Notes under the pieces: model-generated
The model's database searches: none
What the model saw: the letters and a program-made list of their open reading frames with translations, nothing else
What the model was told of the DNA's origin: nothing
Assembly (NCBI RefSeq): GCF_028389875.1
Contig: NC_084674.1
Span: forward strand, 7,411,501 to 7,475,500
Reading direction: 5' to 3'
Source: Rhea pennata
Taxonomy: Eukaryota; Chordata; Aves; Rheiformes; Rheidae
DNA length: 64,000 nt
Translations under genes and position numbers: made by a program
In this document: positions 10,211 through 20,900 of the stretch, one piece after another
Numbering within the stretch: the first letter of the stretch is position 1
Layout of the letters: each line of letters starts with the position of its first letter

Positions 10211-10489
10211 AAATGAAGCACGCTCGGGCTTTTCCTGGAGCAATGCGAGTCTAACAAAGCTGCCCTGGTTACCACGCAGGAATGCTTGCTGTGCACCTGT
10301 AGGTATAAACAGGAATATAAACTTTCACAAATATGGCTCAGATCAGAAACAAATGGATTACTGTCTTTCTTTTACCAAGAGCCCTCCTAACCTGGAATAT
10401 TTTCTGTGCTGTTGGAGGGCAACAGGCTGTAACTCTATCAGTCCCGGCCACTAACAGTAAAACCCTCCCTGCGTTATGAGGCAGGTGCC

Positions 10490-10879
10490 ACTGAATTATG
10501 AAAACTTGCTTTATTCCAGGCTCCTCGCTCAGCCCACGTTCTGGAGGTTTGCAAAACATTTCCCCTGCAGGAGCGTGAATAATGCCTTTTTCAGCCACCA
10601 TAATTAGCTCTTTACCCCCCAAACGTTACTTTTTTGGCACGACTCTCGCAATGACTTCACTCACTTTCCATGCAGGACAATTTCATGTTTGGGAAATTGG
10701 ATTATTTGAGGATTTACATTTTTCTTTAACAGCGAAAGTGGCACTCAGACTGCCGCACAGCTGCCGGAGTGCAGCGCAGGGGCGGCAGCAGGAAGTCTGC
10801 GCTCCCAGGCAGATCCCTTCTCCGGGCCAGTGGCTTCGCCGGCTCTTCCGTGACCCCTCGCAGGAATCCTCGGCCTGGG
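10490..10879 (-). other. SLC25A26: Probable SLC25A26 3' UTR
   Basis: This is sequence downstream of the stop codon at 10,880-10,882. A minus-strand AATAAA at 10,510-10,515 lies about 365 bases after the stop and is followed by a GT-rich stretch, which supports cleavage near 10,490. A longer form using the hexamer at 9,821-9,826 is possible and would cover the CpG island. The two convergent 3' UTRs are therefore separated by roughly 2.3 kb or less. Confidence 0.5.
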
Positions 10880-10976
10880 TTAGAGCAGCAGTTGCCGAGT
10901 CTTCTCGTACGTGCCCAGGAAGATGAAGCCTCCGAGGCTGATCGCTGTCATCCGCGGGACGACACCTGCAAACAAG
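10880..10976 (-). CDS. SLC25A26: SLC25A26 last coding exon (SAM carrier C-terminus)
   Basis: SLC25A26 imports S-adenosylmethionine into the mitochondrial matrix in exchange for S-adenosylhomocysteine, feeding methylation of mitochondrial RNA, DNA and proteins. Read on the minus strand, the exon encodes [20 protein letters not shown] then [11 protein letters not shown] and TAA. This matches the sixth transmembrane helix and C-terminus of the human carrier ([19 protein letters not shown]). The protein ends at the triple leucine, several residues shorter than human. Of two tandem acceptors I chose GTCAG at 10,977-10,981, because only it keeps the LFAG residues and the frame. TTTGCAG, 11 bases further in, would break the frame. 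The exon is CpG-rich. Confidence 0.94.
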
Positions 10977-11224
10977 CTGACGGCACAAGAAAGGCAGCTT
11001 CAGCGGGGAGCGGACGCAGCACCGCTGCCTGCAGGGGCTTCAGGAAACGCGGCCAGGAGCATTTCTCTCGCTGTCTCCTCAGATCCCACCACACCGCTCT
11101 CTGAAGGACCTTGTCTGGGCCTTACTGACAGGGTACTCACAAGGGGTTTTTTTTAACCCCTCTCCCGTATTCCTCAGTGCAGAAACAAAGGTGCAGGAAG
11201 CTCCAGGCTGCTTTACAGAAAGAA

Positions 11225-11900
11225 AAGTCCGGCCAAATCCCCGCCGAGGGCTGCGGACAGACAGGAAGTGTCTAGTGCCCCGGCCACCCCCGCCCAGAGG
11301 TAAACTGAGGCACGGGCCCACTGTCTCAGCCGGGCGCCCCCCACCCCGCAGCGACAGCCCCGCTCGCTGCAGTGGCTCCCTTCAACCGCCGTGCAGCCGC
11401 AAAGCCGGGGCCAGCAGAACCGGCGGCACGCTCAGCCACGACGATCTGGCGGTGCCCGAGCCTACAGTCCTTGGAGGCTTTCAGGAAACTAATGCAAAGC
11501 CAATTACTTGACACATCTAAGCTCATAGCTGGTTTCTTAGCTTCAGGATAGACCGATGTAGCCTACCAGAGGATTACAGGCTTCCTTAGTTGTAAGCAAG
11601 GATTAAACGTTAGGCTCGAACCTATTAGGCATGCCCCCGCCGATCTACCGCCCGCACGGCGGGAGCCCTCGCGCGACGCGCTCCGGCCGAGCTGCGAGGG
11701 GGACACCGCTGCCCTCGGCTTTCCAGCCGTGGCAACCTAACTCATCACGGTCCCAGCGAGGAGCTTTTCCAGAGCGGGATTACGGGTAATTCCCCGGGAG
11801 AGCGAGACCGCACTGAGCGCTCGGGCCGCGCGGGAGAAGCACGCGTCCCCAGGGGCGCGTAGGAGCGCTCTGCCCTCCGCCTCCGCACTGCTACTCACGC
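11225..11900. promoter_or_regulatory. CpG-rich blocks in the last SLC25A26 intron
   Basis: Two blocks, about 11,225-11,480 and 11,630-11,900, are GC-rich and CpG-dense. The stretch 11,641-11,760 alone has about 19 CpG in 120 bases. Together with the island at 9.9-10.2 kb and the CpG-rich last exon, they form a patchy domain of roughly 2-3 kb. A GC box (GGGGCGGG) occurs near 12,571. This could be an orphan island, an alternative promoter, or GC-biased gene conversion. Sequence alone does not decide. Confidence 0.5.
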
Positions 11901-13410
11901 CGAGCTTGGGAAACCTCTGGCTGCAGCTACTCTGGTTTTTGTCGTAATGAGCTTTGCTAAGGAGCCTGGAGCGCACAGGCAGATGGAAACATTTTATGGC
12001 TTTACTAGACAGCAATTGGGTCTATTACGATAATGACAGCTTTAAAACAGAGTAATTTGTACAAGGCATGTACGGACAGAGCGCTGATAGGGCAAATCCA
12101 ACGGTGCAGCGTCGCTCTCAACACGCGCACCATCCTTCTCCAGCCGAATTAGGCAGCCCTGATTACAGGAGCAACGGCAGACGTTCATTTACAGAACAGC
12201 CCATCTGAGGCACGGCTATTACATAAACAGGGGTCCATAACCGAGTTACCTAGAAGCTGCAGCCCTGGCAACATCTATTACTAACCATCACTTCCAAGAA
12301 TCCTGGCGCTGCGACCCCCAATTCCCTCCCCTCGCCTGCCCATGCAGCCTCTCAAGTCCGCACTTCCCACACCTATACGTTTCCACAGGGAAAGAGAGCC
12401 GAGCAGCTCAGGCGCTGGCCTGAACGCGCGAGCTGAGATCTGCTGCAGGACTGATGCAAACTCCAGCGTGTCGGCACACTGACCCCTCTAGGCCACAACT
12501 GCCTCAAAAGCAGGACGAGAGAAATGGCTCTCTGCTCTCCCCGTCAGAAACCTACACCGTGCTGCTCCTGGGGCGGGCTGCTCTGGTACCTGCCTTGGTT
12601 TTCACTTCTGCCTAAGCAGCCTCTGCGAGCTGCTAGTCAGATCCAGCGCCACAGGCTAGACGGCTCCAACGCCGCCTTCTCATCATGATCAACAGCTGTA
12701 ATAAATGCACAGCACGGGAATGACTGGCAAAGAATAAACGCAGGCTTTCAGGTACAGATACGTCATGCTTTCTTCAGCCACGCAACGAACGGCTTAGCAG
12801 CAGACACAGACCTGGGAATCGCATTTAAATTCAAGAGTGACGCTTGGCTGCCAAGTGTGTTAATGCAGTGGGGTGCACAAGCCTTCTCCGACCTGGCTGA
12901 TGTCCCCCTTCCCACAGGGTGCAGCACTTCACCGCAGGGTTCCCGACCCAAAAATGTATCCAGCTCTACAGTTCCAGAGTCAAAGGGAAGCTCTGGGGCC
13001 ACAACTCAGCAACTTAAGGCAAATTTTTACTCAACAGAGACTAACCAGGACAGCTATCTAAAGTCACCTTCAGGAAAAGGCACTGCAGTGCCTGGACACA
13101 GCATAGAGATGGGCAGAGCTTGAAAAGGCTTTTTGTGCTGGGCCACAAGACCTATGTATTACACTCCAGTCCAAAGAGGTATCCATGCTGAGGAAAACCA
13201 CCGCCTTTACCTGAAAGCAGCTTTGCAATGAGACCACCTCACTCCTCTGAGCAGCTTGTATTCCTTCAAGCAGCAAGCCCTCAGCATAGGGGTTGCTTTT
13301 ACGACTCACATCTGCAAGATCAGGTTCCAGAGAAGAGCGCGGTTAGCGCCTGCTGCCAGCCACATTAAATCAGCCTGGACCGGGAAGCTCGGCCGAGGAC
13401 CAGAGGCGAG

Positions 13411-13536
13411 GGAATGGGACTCCTGGTGCAAACTGCCAGCTCTGTCACCAGCTAAGCACAAGCTGGGACAAGTCATCTGACCAGATTTTTCCTATCAGTA
13501 AAAATAACACTTGTCTTTCTCACCACTGAGTTGTGA
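13411..13536 (+). repeat. MIR-like SINE fragment
   Basis: The order of motifs follows the MIR consensus: CCAGCTCTGTCACCAGCT, then GGACAAGTCATCTGACC, a pyrimidine stretch, TCAGTAAAAATAA and CACTTGTCTTTCTCACC. Many substitutions indicate great age. Identified from memory of the consensus. Confidence 0.65.
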
Positions 13537-16280
13537 ATGCCACCACGTCCTTGAATGAAGAGCGTTCGGAAAAGATGCAAGTCTGCATTAATGCGAATAG
13601 CCCCTTTACCCGGAGTGCCAGGCAAACTGCCGCATTAATCTTATACCTATTCTGTCACTGCAGGCTTGTCCCTCTCTGGACAGAACGGGACGCTAAATTT
13701 CTTGGTGCGAAGCACAAGGATTTACTAGGTGTAAAACAGGAAGTTGAGTCCTGTGCTCTGGTTTTAATAAGGTGGCAATAAGCAATGCATCTTTCTGCCC
13801 CCAGAATTCTTCCTCTTCAAGTATGAGATTTATTAGAGAAGTCATAAATCATTTCATGTTGCAACTGGCCAAAAAAGCCCGACACTTTTATTGTTTTTGA
13901 TTAATAGATTTATAATTGGCAGCAGGCATGGCAGCCTCTGCGTTTATTTTTCCCAAGACTTTCTTCCTTTTCCCTGCAGCTGATGCAGCTTGGCCTACTT
14001 TACATGTTACTTTTTCTCCAGATCACTTATTGTTTTGATTTCAGCAGAACTGTGTTCTCTTTGGTCCTAGTCCATGGGTACTATCTTTAGACAGAGTTTA
14101 ACTTGGGGTTGTTTAGAAAAGGGCACTGCTGAAACACCCTTGTAAAAAGAACACAAATACACATTTTTATTTTCTGCTTTTGGCTTGGGGAAGGGGAAGG
14201 TTTCTGCAGCTGAGACCACACCAGGATACCCGTTTAAGTCCAACACTCAACTCCTCAGCAGAAGCGGCCTCACTTCTCCCAGTCTACCTCAAAACATGCC
14301 ATAGAGCCCACGGAGCAGGGTAGGACCTGGACCAGCCTGCAGGTAGGTCACCTTATCGTCTTGAAGAAAGAGCCTTAGTCAACACAACTATAAAAGTAGC
14401 CCGGTGGGGGCACAGCAGCTGGATGGCTTCCTGGAATAAGTGTCCAGGAACTTCCTGCAATTTGTTTTGAATTAATTTCCACATGTGTAGAATGAGTATT
14501 GAACTTTTATTAGTTGTGTGAGCAGAGCTCAGACATTAACAGAAAACTATCTCCTGCAAAGCTGAAAAGAACATTCTACATCAAGCATCAGTTTAAACAT
14601 GTTAAAATAGCACCCTGAAAGCATCAGCCGCATCAGGCTGATTAAAAACCTATGAGAAATTACAACAAGAAGTCCCAACTAAAGCTCCCCCCAAAAAAAT
14701 TCATTTCTCCTCCAGGTCAAGGGTATAGGCCCTACTGATAGATGCACAAGCCTTACTCATGGGCTGAAGGAGCCTAAGTTGGCAGCAGTTATTAAGGATG
14801 TATCTTCTGTACTGGCATTCTGAGTGGCCATAACCACTGTGACTCACCCAGTCAAAGAGGGCACAGTAACATAAATGGATCAGGCGTCCATAAAAAACAA
14901 TAATAATTTATAGGCCTGTGACACCTTTTTCTGTGAGACACTCAGTGTTCTACAAACGCTAGCAAAGGACTTTTTTTCACAACACCGCCCCAAGCTCAGA
15001 AGAGCAATTCTCACCCTTAGGAATGTGCAAAGGGAGGCAGCTAAGAGATTGCATGGACATCAACCCAGCCTTCTCCGACTGGTCAGAAGAAAGCCCAGAA
15101 CAGCATCTGCACACCTCAGCCACAGTAGGAAAGCAGCTGGAGAGCTGCTCTGTGGTTGCATAGAATGACACTTCGAGCTCAAGCCTGTTTTTAAAAAATT
15201 TGTGTTTCTGTAACAAGCGCCTCACTGGAGAAATCCAAGCGGGCATATGCTCACGTGCGCTCACGTCTGCGAGACTACAGGGAAGGTACAGTACGTTATG
15301 CATAACATAAGTGCTCTCCCATGAAGTCACTTCTGCCAGGCCACAGAGCAGACCATTTGCAGGGCAGCAAGAGCACAGTTCATCTAGAACCGAAGCTCAG
15401 CCACCACCACTGGAGCTACCAGCCCTGACCAGCATCCCAAAGCCCCCAGCCTGACTGGAAGGACAAATCTGAGTGCACACACTGCCAGACCCACTGCGCT
15501 CATCCTTCCTGTACACTTGGCCTCTGCACCTGGAGGTGTTTCTCTCGCTGGTGCTGGGTTTAGTGCTGGGAGATGCCAGGCTGGGACCACTCCAGGCGCA
15601 CAGCCTCACTAAGCTTCACGCTGCAGCAGAAACAGTACTCCAGCGAGGGGATGCAAACCTGCAAAATCCTGCCACTGCTCCCTTGTTCCTCCTCCCTTTG
15701 GCTTCAGCTCATCTCTACTGCCAGCACCATGCAGCATCTCTTGCTCCCACCATGCGTCTTAGAGCAGAGCATATAGAGGAACAGAGTACACTTTGCTAGT
15801 GTTTTCAAAGTCAGTATCAAACTACTGAAAGAAGGAAAAGGTTGTCTACCATGGACATGTGGCTCCCATGCTGGCCTTCTCTGATGTCTCAGAACGGGTG
15901 ATGCACACATCTTCAGGTAAAACTGTGGTACTCTCTGCCACAGGATGTTGTGCATGCCAAGGATGCAGATCAAATGCATGTGTTCTTGGAAAAAAGACCA
16001 TTATGGGTTATTAAACACAAATCTACCTTCTCTAGCTGTGAAGTCTGGAGCTAATCTTAGAGATTATACCAGGAAAGTACACTACTAAGCTAGAGGGACC
16101 TTCAGTCCAACCCAAGACAGTTGTTCTTAGCTACTTGAGAGCTGCTTCCTCGCTCTGTGCACAGCAATCAAAATCTTTTCTGTATGATAGCATTTAAATA
16201 TAAGCACACCATCCCATCCTGTGCCCCAGACACAACCGGAGATGCAAGCAACTGAGATGTGCTCTTCAGAATATTCTTAC

Positions 16281-16354
16281 CCTGATAGGCCTTGTGTCCT
16301 CCAGATGCCACTGAGAGCAGTCAGAACATTCCCGCTTGCATTGGTGGAACCAGC
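16281..16354 (-). CDS. SLC25A26: SLC25A26 internal exon, 74 bp
   Basis: On the minus strand it encodes AGSTNASGNVLTALSGIWRT followed by QGLSG. It aligns with the human matrix loop and short helix before transmembrane helix 6 (AGSS-A-GNVL to W-SQGL-G). The loop residues differ as expected for a less constrained segment, while the GNVL, W and QGL positions are kept. It starts after GGTGCAG and ends at CAGG/GTAAGA. It begins in phase 0 and ends two bases into a glycine codon completed by the next exon. Confidence 0.93.
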
Positions 16355-17845
16355 CTGCACCATAAAAACAGAGAAACATTCCATTCGGAAAACAGCTGCC
16401 AAGGAGATTTATCGAGCTTTATTTACTGAGCTCCCTGTTCCTGGTTAGAGCTACATTACAGCACTTCTTGAAGTCCTAATCAGTCTCCTTACCCGGGTCC
16501 AGGCAAAGGTCGTCCTCTCCAAGAAGGAGGCAAAGGGCAGAAAGGGAAATCAAGGCACAGAATCATAAAGTAATCACCCCAAGCTCATAGATCTGATTAG
16601 TTACAGAGCCAGGGCTCCCATGCCTTCTGCACTAGACCGCTCTATGCCCAGCAGCTGACACAGGAGTAAAACATTAATAAAGTGTTTACATTTTTACATG
16701 CATCCTTAAAGCATCGACAAGTGACTTTGCTGCTTGCTGACTTCCAAACTTGATGGACAGCAGCCTTTAGATTTACTAAAAAAAACCACAAATTACAAAT
16801 AATGGCTAAAAAAAACATGAGCAGTGTATTGCAAGCAAAAATCACCCTGAGTGGAAAACAGGCCAAACAACAGGTCTACAGACTATTAGATTACATGTGT
16901 GATCTAGTTAGTGTGAGATGACTAACATAAAGATGCAGTTTGAAGGGTATCAGAACATCTCAAAGCACCACCATTCCCTTACCCATGCTGACACAGTTAC
17001 TCAGGAGAGCAACAGACATAAACGAAACCCAGTTGTTAAAATAGTATCTCACACACTATTAAGAGGCAAAGAAGTTGCACCAGATACAACACTGATCAAT
17101 GAGAGATGCATAACATAATATCGACATGGTGGGCATGGATGAGTGTGATTTAGCTGAGGTGTATGTCATCAACAAGAAACATCCCTTTGCTGAAGGACAC
17201 TAGCAATAGGGCAAAATCTGCACCTTGAACTTCAAGATGCCTGACCTCTGTGACCACAACAGCTCTTTTCAGGACAGGGAAAAAGCCTTAGGAATATTCA
17301 CCTGCTGAAAGTGTCTGGGTCAGCAAGGCAACGATAGGAATGCTAATGGATACTCTTACAAGCAATTTTCCTTCTGCCCTGGTTGGCAGAACTATGCCAC
17401 TATGATATCTGTGGCCTGAAATTTTAGGACAGAAAAGCGAGTACCAAGGCCTCCTTGGGAAAAACATGCACAATCTCAACTATTTTCAAAAACATCAAAG
17501 GAATAAATCCCCAATGGGATGTTTAACTTTGGGCATCTGACCCTCCGAGGATTTTCTGCTGAAGACACCACATAAGACTCCAGAAGTCTCAAGACTAGCA
17601 CAAGTGCAGGTCATTCTCAGACAGCTCCTCTGGGAAAGGACAAGAAAAGCAATTCAAGGAAAGGAGCTCAACAATTTCATTATTTGTGTGCATAGTGTCT
17701 GTTTACATCTAATCCTGTCTTTGAGGACCAGAGCAAAAGTCATTAGACTGTAAGTGCTGGATTTCATTCTTTTGTGACCATTAAGAAATTCTGAAACTAC
17801 GCAAGCCATTCACCTGCTTGTCTGCTGGCCTCCTCCACCACTTAC
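16355..17845 (-). other. SLC25A26: SLC25A26 intron
   Basis: A 1.5-kb intron from GTAAGT to GGTGCAG on the minus strand. It carries a MIR-like fragment at 16,535-16,655. Nothing else was recognised. Confidence 0.85.
16535..16655 (-). repeat. MIR-like SINE fragment, antisense
   Basis: The plus strand reads as the reverse complement of MIR: AAATCAAGGCACAGAATC, CCCCAAGCTCATAGATCT, then ACAGAGCCAGGGCTCCCATG and a final CACTAGACC block. It is strongly diverged. Confidence 0.6.
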
Positions 17846-17910
17846 CTTTGCCAACATAATTCTCGTCTTTGCTACATCTAGAGGTGTGGTGACTGCAGCT
17901 GCAAATCCAC
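17846..17910 (-). CDS. SLC25A26: SLC25A26 internal exon: third carrier signature
   Basis: This 65-bp exon on the minus strand encodes [20 protein letters not shown] then AK. It contains the third mitochondrial carrier signature PxD-x-x-[KR]-x-[KR] as PLDVAKTR at the end of transmembrane helix 5. The proline gives the helix kink, and the aspartate and lysine form the matrix salt-bridge network. The match to the human protein is nearly complete. The first glycine codon is split with the previous exon (G/GT). Splice sites are TTGCTCAG and AAAG/GTAAGT. The boundaries join in frame with both neighbours. Confidence 0.97.
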
Positions 17911-20900
17911 CTGAGCAAATTAAAATACCAAACACAAATGAGATATTGTTGGTTGAATATAAATGCCACACTACCTTTAATTCCCATGGCTATGGTCAAC
18001 ATTGCTTCATTATTAATGCCTACAGCATGTTTCCTCACTTCAGAAAATAGGTACATTTGTCAAATGTCTGTACACAGAGCATTTTATTCTTGTGTGCTGA
18101 CTTACAGAAAGAACTATTCTATACTATAAACTGTAAATCCAAATGCCCCTGCTGAGATTTGTGCTCTTTTGTTTCTGTACATATATAAACATACAAAGAC
18201 CTTACAGCTTTAGGGTAATAGAATCCACTTTCAATGTCTACAGACAAGCATGTCTACAGAAAGAACCTGTTTACTTACTTGCAGAGAAAGAAAAATAAGT
18301 TCATTGTGTTGTGCTCTGTCTTGAGAATTAAAGTCTGACGATTAAAATACTGGAAAGATGGAATAAAAAGAGAGGAAAGATGCTACGCTCCTGAAGAGTG
18401 TGCATTTCAAGCCTGCTTACAAGACATATACAGACATACATAGACAGGATCTGGACTCTGAGTATTAGACCTAGGATTCTGTTTCTAGAAAAGAAGACAA
18501 GACAGTGTCTGGCATGGAGCTCATCTCCAAGGAAGGACATCAGCTTCATTTCTGAAAGTAACAATCTGGAACTGCCCAAGACTCCTTGAAGTTGTCAGAA
18601 GTCTGCTGCCATGAGCTCCCGCAAGTGTCATCCTCTCCTCACAGGCATTTTTATTGTCTGTAATTGCTCCCAAGTATCACCCTTTGAGCTCATTACTTTC
18701 ACTGAGAGCAGCCAGCTCAGCTGTGGCTTTTTTACTGAAAGCCAGAAATCTTAGGCTTGTCCCTGTGCATGTCTCACCCATAAATTCGCACATTTCTCCA
18801 TATTTTAACCCTGTGGCTACAGCCACAGCTTCTCAGGCTACTTAAGGACCAGGTTTGTTGCTTTTTCTCCTGGGCTCTTACACCCCCTTTGCCTTATTTC
18901 CTCCATCTTAAAATTAACTCTAATCCCTCTCTCCTTCTTCTGTTCTCAATATTTTAAACAACTAAATTCATGTTCAGGAAGAGGTGAAATGAAGGAAGCA
19001 GTTAAGATGCAGGAGCAGCACAGCAGTAAGTGAAGTCAGAGGAAAAAAGGAGGGAAGACGAGAGACTTGTTTTCAATCTCTATTTTTCTTCCCTTCTTTT
19101 CTTCTCTGGAGCTTGTATAAATCCTCTATCTGCTAGACTGTGGAAAGAAGTGGCTCCAAGGCTGAAGCCTACACAGTATCCAGGGAATAAGCTAAAAATA
19201 ATCTATCTTCTGTTCCAAGTTTTATGGAATGAACAAAAATTGATCTCTCTTCTCTTGGGATGGGAGGACACTTAAAAAAAAAAATCTGTGAAGTAATGAA
19301 AAAAAATCCATCTTCTCCACTGGCTAGTGTTTTTACCTGTATTCCCCTCCTCAGTCACTTTAGCCTTAAAAAATTAAAATCTTAACTTCTGTCAAAAAGG
19401 GGCTGGGCCAGCTGGCACCCATCTGACTCTCAAGGTTAATTAAAGAACGTTCCATGACAATTTAGGACATGTAGGAAGGCAAACATGCGGCTCCTTGGAT
19501 CTCAAACAAGAATGCAGGGAAGGGGAGTTAACCAACAGCCCCAAGCGGCGAGCCAGTGAGCTAGCGAGAGTGCCTTAGCAAGAGCTTCTGCTCGCAGAAG
19601 GTTGACCCATCAGTTTCACTTTGCCAGGAACTTTCTAGCAGTGAGACCTCATGAAAAAGTCAAAATATAGGTTGTATTTTAGAAGCCAACACAAAAACCT
19701 GATTCCAGCCCATTCTTGGACCTCTTTAAGGTCAAAGTTCTTTTCAGACTCGGTCAGTTTTTGACTAAATGACCCAAAGGCTTTGAGAGAATGATCTGAT
19801 TAGAAACTTTGGTACTCATGTCAGTGATGTATTTTTAGAGTAGTAAAAATAATCTCATTGGAAAATAGTAGATTTGCAAGTTTGGATGTAGAAGCCTTTC
19901 CTTTGCTCACAGAACAAGATAAAATTAAAACAGCAAACCACATGGCCTGTATCAAGCAAAGATCTCAATGCATCACTCAGCTATAGAGCTGACAGTAACA
20001 CTTTGGTAAGACTAACTTATTTTCCTTATCAGACCCAAGCAAATTTTTTAAGCATTCAGGAGTTTCTTATTGGCAGAAGATTCAATCTCAGCTGATAGAA
20101 GGATTAGACTAAGTACAATTTATTCTGATACAGTGTTCCCAAACATTCTTATCTGAAAGGTTTAATCAAGGCTGATTAGGTTTTCATTTTTTCCCAGCTA
20201 ATATCTGGATCTTTCAAGCTCTTCTGTTAACATTTCAATGTTTCTTTTTTCTGTCACAGGGAAGTATTTGGTACAGACTTACCAATCAATTTAGAAAGAC
20301 AACAGCAACAATTATTTTTCTCAAACTGATTGCCTTCAATAAAACATAGTTCTTAATCAATGCTAGTTTTAAGCTTATGTTTTCATCAAGTATATACAAA
20401 CTTGCATTTAGTGTAGTCACTGTCCTGCTGCTTGTTGTGCTTACGAACCACTTGATTGTTGCTATTGTCCTTCTAAATTGATTGGTAAATCTGTACCAAT
20501 TTGCTCTGTCCTAAACCCTAAATGACCGATTTTAGACAGACCTCCTCAACTTTATTGCACATACATCCAAGAACAAGCTACAGCTTGTGAGGTACTGTTG
20601 AGTCCCACCTACTTTAACCAGGTAAAGGAACTTATTACAATATGACTGTTCCCAATCATCAGACTAATAAAACAGATACAAACTAATGAAGCAAAGTCTA
20701 ATCATTCAAAATAAGAGGGTGTACATTGGATAGTCCAATACACAGGAAAGCACAATAGATCTTCTTTAAAAGCTCTGTCACTTATCTAGTCCAATCCTGC
20801 CATCACCATCTCCTCCAAGAGTTGCCACACAGGGCTGGAGTCTGCTCAGCTCTGCATCTAAGAAAATCAGATATCCAGGTAACTGGGGTCGGGGGAGGGG

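Larger units (their letters stand above)
10977..16280 (-). other. SLC25A26: SLC25A26 last intron
   Basis: A 5.3-kb intron. Its left third (to about 12.5 kb) is GC- and CpG-rich and separately listed. A MIR-like SINE lies at 13,411-13,536 and a homeobox-motif-rich AT segment near 13,780-13,960. Sequence around 15,620-15,660 contains ACAGTACTCCAG, a string shared with CR1 in antisense, but the flanks are too degraded to call. No further exon was found. Confidence 0.85.

Noticed and set aside
9851..10254. Several overlapping 60-116 codon frames near 10 kb
   Set aside because: They reflect the GC-rich, stop-poor island. All frames and both strands are open, some end in a poly-lysine from the A17 run, and none resembles a known protein.
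15350..15700. Antisense CR1 copy suggested by ACAGTACTCCAG
   Set aside because: Only one short block matches; the flanks do not follow the CR1 order clearly enough to call.
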